The position numbers and the translations under genes were made by a program. Under the pieces are notes generated by a model that was given only the letters and a program-made list of their open reading frames with translations, was not told where the DNA came from and did no database searches. Shown here one piece after another: positions 5,878 through 10,376 of a DNA stretch of 10,376 nucleotides. This DNA is from Thermodesulfovibrionales bacterium (GTDB lineage Bacteria; Nitrospirota; Thermodesulfovibrionia; Thermodesulfovibrionales; SM23-35), in the NCBI GenBank assembly GCA_020053565.1, contig JAGVMY010000111.1, positions 1 to 10,376 on the forward strand. Reading direction: 5' to 3'. Within the stretch, counting starts at the first letter, position 1, and every line of letters begins with the position of its first letter.

Positions 5878-6387
5878 ATGTCAATAAGACAAGCAATAAA
5901 GAGTATCAATGTACTTAACATCTTGCTCTTTGCATTGGGGGCGAAGTTTATCAGTTACATAATTTTACCCGCATTTGCAGAAAGGATCAGATACCAACTC
6001 CCTTCCCTGAAAAAGACCGGGGAGGCGGGACAGGAGATTACAAAGCCTGACATTAAAACGCCTCCATTCATCGAATATGCGATTGTATCTGAGAGGTATA
6101 TCTTTCACCCCGAACGGAAGATCCCGGCACAGAAAGTGGAACTACCAAAACCTGAGTTTGTCCTTTACGGTACGCTTATTACAGATAACTTGAAACTCGC
6201 CTATATGGAGGATAAAAAGGCCCCAAGTAATACACCCGGAAGGGGACAGAGGCAGACTGCCCTGAAACTTGGAGCAGTTATGGGTGGTTTCACGCTCAAA
6301 GAGATACATCATGACAGAGTGGTGATGGTAAGAGGGGAAGAGAGTATTTCGGTGAGAGTCACAGACAGGTCCCTCAAAAAGAGATAG
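5878..6387 (+). CDS. gspC: Short GspC-like protein with homology-region domain, no PDZ
   Basis: GspC bridges the inner-membrane platform to the secretin GspD. The protein has one N-terminal membrane helix (residues about 11-32, NVLNILLFALGAKFISYIIL), a proline-rich periplasmic linker (about 40-90), and a C-terminal domain (about 92-162) that looks like the GspC homology region: PEFVLYGTLITDNLKLAYMED, then KLGAVMGGFTLKEIHHDRVVMVRGEESISV. That is the L-x-GT...A...G...I..DRV pattern shared by GspC and PilP. At 169 residues it lacks the PDZ or coiled-coil domain of longer GspC proteins. It is also the last gene of the run, whereas gspC is classically first. The ATG starts directly after the gspM stop. 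A PilP-like role is the main alternative; the symbol is a best guess. Confidence 0.78.
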   Translation: MSIRQAIKSINVLNILLFALGAKFISYIILPAFAERIRYQLPSLKKTGEAGQEITKPDIKTPPFIEYAIVSERYIFHPERKIPAQKVELPKPEFVLYGTLITDNLKLAYMEDKKAPSNTPGRGQRQTALKLGAVMGGFTLKEIHHDRVVMVRGEESISVRVTDRSLKKR

Positions 6388-6390
6388 CCG

Positions 6391-8205
6391 TCAGGGTTTG
6401 CCTTTCTTCATCTCATATGCCTTCGCGAGCGCCTTTTTCAATTCACTATCATCAGGCTTCAGACGAAGTCCCCTTTCAAACTGGACAATAGCCTCGTCAA
6501 TCCTGTTCATTTGCAGATAAACAAAACCGAGATTGTAGTGAGCATCGGGTTCATCTGGCCTCAATCTGAGGATCTCCGTAAGCTCTCGTTCTGCATCACT
6601 GAACTTCATCAGACCAATATACGCCCCGGCGAGATTGATGTGAACTTCTGGGTCCTTGGGATTAATGCTCAGGGCTTTTTGAAACTGACCGATCGCATCA
6701 TCAAATCTACCCAGTTCTATATACACTAATCCTAGGTTGTTGTATGATTCAGGCAAGTTAGGGTTAAGTTTGATTGCATTCATGAAATAACCGATTGCTT
6801 GATCCAGTTTGCCCTGTTTTTTGTAAACAGACCCGAGATGGCTATATCCTACTGCGAAATACGGTGCGTCCTTTATCATTGCCTTGCCGATACTGTAATC
6901 ATCACTCCAAACGTAATTCCTCTGAAAGGTCATCAGGGAGAGGATGATTGATAGTGCAACACCAAGCGCAACGGGAATAAAAACCGGCCTTATCTGATCG
7001 ATTACACCCCCTGGCGTACCCTGACTGACAGTCCCGGCGCCTTTTTTGACCATGATACTGCTGAAAAGAGCTCCTATTGCGAGTGCGAATCCGGCTGAAG
7101 GGATGTAGAGATATCTCTCTGCCATGGGTACTGGAAGAAGGATTACCGGCAGTCCAGAGATAGGGAAAAGGGTAATGAAAATCCACGAAAGGCAGAAAAA
7201 AAGTCTCTTCTCATATTTCCAGAGCATCACGAGGCCCGCAATGACCCCTGCAAGCACTGCAAATGGGACCAACACCTCCCTCACAGAGAAGATCTTCTGC
7301 AAAGGTATGTGATAGATCACTTTGAGATTTATGGGGAGGATGAGGAGTCTCAGATATTCGACAATTATCCCTGCGCTCGTGAGGAATCTGACTGGCAGAG
7401 GAGCGGAGATGAAAGTCCCCCGTTCGAGAAAAATCAGTCTTAACACAAAATAGGGTATGATCAGCAGGCAAAATACTATCGGCTGCTTGACCTTATCCTT
7501 GAGCGATCCCTCACCAAAACACAGCTCATAGACCAGAATCAGCCCCGGAAATGTAACTGCCATTTCTTTTGAGAGCAAAGCGGAGAAGAACATCATTAGC
7601 GAAACAGCGATGTAATGGGCCTTTTTCTCTTCTTTGTAGAGAAGATAGCAATAAAACGAGGCGAACATGAAGAGGGCGCACAGTGATTCGTTTCTTGCCG
7701 AGATCCACGTAACAGCCTCGACATGAACGGGATGCACTGCAAAGATAATGCTTGCAAACAATGCAGGAATTGTCCCCTTGAACAGTCTGAGGCCAATGAG
7801 AAAGACCATTACTGAAGAAGCAGCATGAAGCAGTATGTTCGTCAGATGATAACCAAAGGGAGACTCTCCCCATATTGCATAGTCAGAAGCGAGTGATACT
7901 GAGAAGAGCGGTCTATAGTACGGCGTTTGGTATTCACCCTTCACACCGCCCCATACATTCGATGTAAACATGGAGGGGATGTTTCCCAGGCTCCTTATCT
8001 TTTGATCGTTGAGCACCTGGGAATGATCGTCCCATATAAACTCCATCGAAAGTGTGTTTGAAAAGACTGCCACACTCACAAGGACAATGAGGATGACAAA
8101 CTTCCACGGAACTCTTGTTGTCACCAAATTCCCCGGTTCACCGGAAGTCCGTGGCGCAACAGGCGACAATATTATTTTTTGCTTTTTTTTCTTTGCCTTA
8201 GCCAT
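6391..8205 (-). CDS. TMTC-like GT-C membrane glycosyltransferase with C-terminal TPR repeats
   Basis: A multispanning membrane protein of 604 residues. The N-terminal part looks like a GT-C enzyme that would transfer a sugar from a polyprenyl-phosphate donor. It shows FIWDD (residues 56-60) in the first outer loop, where GT-C enzymes carry catalytic acidic residues, and HPVHVEAVTWISARNE (158-173), LLSKEMAVTFP and AERYLYIPSAGF (362-373), all typical of the TMTC/O-mannosyltransferase-related family. After about residue 450 come four tetratricopeptide repeats (roughly 451-484, 485-518, 519-552, 553-586, with NLGLVYIELGRFDDAI-type sequence), probably for binding the acceptor. I prefer ATG 8205 to the upstream GTG 8235 because GGAG stands 8 bases before it. 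It overlaps the preceding gene by 34 bp, within one operon. The substrate is unknown. Confidence 0.88.
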   Translation of the reverse strand: MAKAKKKKQKIILSPVAPRTSGEPGNLVTTRVPWKFVILIVLVSVAVFSNTLSMEFIWDDHSQVLNDQKIRSLGNIPSMFTSNVWGGVKGEYQTPYYRPLFSVSLASDYAIWGESPFGYHLTNILLHAASSVMVFLIGLRLFKGTIPALFASIIFAVHPVHVEAVTWISARNESLCALFMFASFYCYLLYKEEKKAHYIAVSLMMFFSALLSKEMAVTFPGLILVYELCFGEGSLKDKVKQPIVFCLLIIPYFVLRLIFLERGTFISAPLPVRFLTSAGIIVEYLRLLILPINLKVIYHIPLQKIFSVREVLVPFAVLAGVIAGLVMLWKYEKRLFFCLSWIFITLFPISGLPVILLPVPMAERYLYIPSAGFALAIGALFSSIMVKKGAGTVSQGTPGGVIDQIRPVFIPVALGVALSIILSLMTFQRNYVWSDDYSIGKAMIKDAPYFAVGYSHLGSVYKKQGKLDQAIGYFMNAIKLNPNLPESYNNLGLVYIELGRFDDAIGQFQKALSINPKDPEVHINLAGAYIGLMKFSDAERELTEILRLRPDEPDAHYNLGFVYLQMNRIDEAIVQFERGLRLKPDDSELKKALAKAYEMKKGKP

Positions 8206-10127
8206 GGAAAGAGCTCCGCACTCAGCATAAAGCACATAGTTACAATACTCACTATGTTTGCAGCCTTTCTGGTGTCCGTGTCTTTGAGCTTTACGACAAC
8301 GTTATGAATACCGGATGGAACGGAAAAGAGCATCCTTCCATAGTCGTCGAGTGTTGTCGAAATCTCTTTCCCGTCGATGAAACAGGTCCATCCGGGAAAA
8401 TAAAAAATCCTTACTAGAATCCTCGCTGTTTCGGAAGCCTTGACAGAGAAGGAGATGCTATCGCTTTTTCTCTCTATCCCTGAAAGCTCAGCCTCCCCTG
8501 CAACAACTTCCACAACATTCTGCTCATTTACAAATGTGCTCGTTACAAACTTTTTCACTGAAATTGGAATGAATTCAAAGGTAGCACCACCCCTTACAAT
8601 CCGCTGCCTCATCATTTCTGGCTTGAGGACATCTTCATGTAATTTCGATATGTCTGGCTTTGCAGCATGAATACTATGCAGGGAAACGTTCCAGAAGGGC
8701 ATGGTTGTGACAATCACCAGCACCAATAACCCAAGTGAGAGAATCTTCCGTTCGAACCTTCTGATCATCCAGAGGGTTAAAAAAAGAGCACTCAAACCCA
8801 CATAATACAAAACAAGATAGGTCGTTTTGAAAATGCCTTCCTTTACATCGAGGAAGAGAGACGGCAATAAGAAACACGGCAATAGTGCAAGTACCATGAT
8901 ACCTGTCCGTTTTGCCCATTCAGGTCTTGATTCTATCACGTGGATTAAGGTACCCATAAGACATGCCGAGGAGAACACTGCTAATGTAAGGAACCTCCAT
9001 GGAAACTGTATTAAGCTGATAAGGGGGAGAATCTCCCAGAGCGGCTTTGCCCACCAATTCATCATGAATATGCTGACACCTAAGACGCTAAGAAAATAAA
9101 TAGTATGAATCCTGAAGAGCCTGTCTTTCAGATAGAAGGCGAGAACGCCTCCCACCACAGAAACAGCAAGATAGAGACTCCCCAATTGAAAAGACATCCC
9201 GTCAGTAAGGCCGACTTCACTGCCACCATAGTCCCAAAAGGGGGATATAACCTGACGGAAAAAAACAAAGTGGTCGCGGAAATTGAAGAACTTTACACCA
9301 TACATCGAATGTTCGAGCAATGTATATTTCTTCTCAATCAATGCCGGCAACCAATAAAAAGCAGACAGACCGAGTGCAGCAAGATACGGAAATGCAAAGC
9401 TCAGGATTTTTATATAGTTCTTCGTAGCGACCACTAAAAATACCCCGTACAGGAGCACAGCAGGAATTATGAACACCGCCGTCACATTATGCGTGAGAAT
9501 TATTCCGGCAACCGAGACAGAGAGCAGCAACAAATTGCCTCTCTGTTCACATTCAACGATTCTTTTCGTGAACAGAAAAGCGAGAGGGATGAACACAAAC
9601 ACCATTGATTCTGGCATAGCACCCCTCACATACACATCAACGAACCTATATGGAGCGAACATATAGGCAACAGCTACCACTAAAGATGCATTCCGTGAAA
9701 ACAATTCGCGTGCGAAAACAAACATGGCAATGCCGGAGAGTGTAATTGAGAGCGCCATGACTATTTTATATGAAGTGATGGCACCAAGACCGAGAAAATG
9801 AGGAATCAGTGCCATGTAATAGGAGAGTGGTGACACAAACATGAAAACCGGCAGTCCGTGTCCGAGCATCATGTCGGGGAGCCAGCGGACAGGGAATTGT
9901 CCATCCCGAAAAGCGATTGCGAACTGCGCAAGGCGATGCAGGTGGTGAGAAAGGTCATGCGACTGATACAGCACAGGAAGAAAGAGGGGCCAGATGCCGA
10001 AAACAGACAATCCAATCACAAGGAGCAAATATTTATATCTGCCCCAAAAACTGTCCTTTCCGTCAACGCTGCTGACGACCTGTGGAGTGGCTGATTGCTG
10101 TTTGACCTTTTTTGTCTTTTTCCCCAT
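8172..10127 (-). CDS. PTPS-related / YfhO-like multispanning membrane protein, probable GT-C glycosyltransferase
   Basis: A 651-residue membrane protein with a Lys-rich start (MGKKTKKVKQ) and about a dozen hydrophobic segments. Residues about 55-105 (SHDLSHHLHRLAQFAIAFRDG, FPVRWLPDMMLGHGLPVFMFVSPLSYYMALIP) match the '6-pyruvoyl-tetrahydropterin synthase-related' membrane domain, whose name is historical; it is not a pterin enzyme. The C-terminal soluble part (about 550-620) has the YfhO-like beta-sandwich pattern IFYFPGWTCFIDGKEIST...GRMLFSVPSGIHNVVV, followed by a last helix and a basic end. Such proteins are thought to be GT-C-type transferases using lipid-linked sugars on the outer side of the membrane. 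The start lies 15 bp after the glycosyltransferase stop, with GGA 7 bases before the ATG. The exact reaction is unknown. Confidence 0.85.
   Translation of the reverse strand: MGKKTKKVKQQSATPQVVSSVDGKDSFWGRYKYLLLVIGLSVFGIWPLFLPVLYQSHDLSHHLHRLAQFAIAFRDGQFPVRWLPDMMLGHGLPVFMFVSPLSYYMALIPHFLGLGAITSYKIVMALSITLSGIAMFVFARELFSRNASLVVAVAYMFAPYRFVDVYVRGAMPESMVFVFIPLAFLFTKRIVECEQRGNLLLLSVSVAGIILTHNVTAVFIIPAVLLYGVFLVVATKNYIKILSFAFPYLAALGLSAFYWLPALIEKKYTLLEHSMYGVKFFNFRDHFVFFRQVISPFWDYGGSEVGLTDGMSFQLGSLYLAVSVVGGVLAFYLKDRLFRIHTIYFLSVLGVSIFMMNWWAKPLWEILPLISLIQFPWRFLTLAVFSSACLMGTLIHVIESRPEWAKRTGIMVLALLPCFLLPSLFLDVKEGIFKTTYLVLYYVGLSALFLTLWMIRRFERKILSLGLLVLVIVTTMPFWNVSLHSIHAAKPDISKLHEDVLKPEMMRQRIVRGGATFEFIPISVKKFVTSTFVNEQNVVEVVAGEAELSGIERKSDSISFSVKASETARILVRIFYFPGWTCFIDGKEISTTLDDYGRMLFSVPSGIHNVVVKLKDTDTRKAANIVSIVTMCFMLSAELFPWLRQRKKSKK
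8214..8217 (-). promoter_or_regulatory. Ribosome binding site deciding the start of the TPR glycosyltransferase
   Basis: GGAG on the - strand lies 8 bases before the ATG at 8205 and inside the coding end of the 651-residue protein gene. It favours ATG 8205 over the upstream in-frame GTG at 8235. Confidence 0.55.
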
Positions 10128-10142
10128 CTTAAAATCCAGCCT

Positions 10143-10376
10143 CTAACGATAGAATCCGGCTATCCAGTTAATTCTTATCCTGAAAAGATCAAGAAACATC
10201 ATGGATGAATCCCTGAGAATCCTTACTTTAGAAGTGGGTGAGTTATACCACTTCACAGGGACCTCATTCAATCTGAAACCAGCCTTTTTTGCAATGAACA
10301 ACACCTCGACGTCAAAACCAAACCTTTCTATCCTGCATTTTTTAAAAACTGTTCGTGCGATACCGCCCCTGAAGAG
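10143..10376 (-). CDS. Family 2 glycosyltransferase, C-terminal end (dolichyl/polyprenyl-phosphate sugar synthase-like), 5' part outside window
   Basis: An open - strand frame enters from the right edge and ends at TAG (10143-10145), giving the last 77 residues of a protein. It reads LFRGGIARTVFKKCRIERFG, FDVEVLFIAKKAGFRLNEVP, VKWYNSPTSKVRILRDSSMM, then FLDLFRIRINWIAGFYR. The FGFDVEVLFIAKKAG, EVPVKWYN and SKV.ILRDS...FLDL.RIR patterns are those of cytosolic GT2 enzymes such as ALG5/DPM1-type polyprenyl-phosphate glucosyl- or mannosyltransferases. These make the lipid-linked sugar that GT-C enzymes use. It lies 15 bp upstream of the 651-residue membrane protein, so the three genes probably share a transcript. 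No membrane helices remain after the catalytic domain, as in ALG5-like C-termini. The sugar specificity cannot be read from this piece. Confidence 0.88.
   Translation of the reverse strand, partial: LFRGGIARTVFKKCRIERFGFDVEVLFIAKKAGFRLNEVPVKWYNSPTSKVRILRDSSMMFLDLFRIRINWIAGFYR

Noticed and set aside
8440..9437. Several + strand frames of 76-110 residues opposite the 651-residue protein gene
   Set aside because: They lie antisense to a continuous membrane protein with clear family motifs and show no motif or ribosome site of their own.

Overview
The window carries the downstream part of a type II secretion system (T2SS) operon on the + strand. It meets, tail to tail, the end of a membrane glycosylation cluster on the - strand. 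The base composition is moderate, with AT-rich and GC-rich patches. The genes are tightly packed, and GspL and GspM look PilM/PilN- and PilO-like. Together with dispersed palindromes of the 'CGTCATTCCCG' and 'CGTCATTGCGAG' types, this suggests an environmental Gram-negative bacterium, perhaps Nitrospirota (Thermodesulfovibrionia) or a Desulfobacterota-like lineage. That placement is inference; no taxonomic marker gene is present.

Positions 1-6387 (+): gspF (5' end outside the window), a 139-bp gap with a palindromic repeat, then gspH, gspI, gspJ, gspK, gspL, gspM and a short gspC-like gene. From gspJ onward the genes overlap by 4-14 bp or abut. GspF, GspL, GspM and GspC would form the inner-membrane platform. 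GspH, GspI, GspJ and GspK would be the minor pseudopilins that start and tip the pseudopilus. Not seen here: the major pseudopilin GspG (normally between gspF and gspH), the secretin GspD, the ATPase GspE and the prepilin peptidase GspO. GspD, GspE and GspO may lie upstream or elsewhere.

Positions 6391-10376 (-): reading from the right edge, the end of a family 2 polyprenyl-phosphate-sugar-synthase-like glycosyltransferase, a 651-aa multispanning PTPS-related/YfhO-like membrane protein, and a TMTC-like GT-C glycosyltransferase with four C-terminal TPRs. These look like one operon in which the GT2 enzyme charges a lipid carrier and the membrane enzymes use the lipid-linked sugar on the outer side of the membrane. 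The two operons converge with only 3 bp between stop codons.

The most unusual observation is that three consecutive prepilin genes (gspH, gspI, gspJ) have long N-terminal leaders that coincide with three different repeat-like, palindromic sequences. Each ends just before the conserved Gly-Phe-Thr-Leu-Leu-Glu processing site. A fourth palindromic repeat sits in the gap where gspG would be expected. The leader is cut off by the prepilin peptidase, so it may be a tolerated landing site for dispersed repeats.
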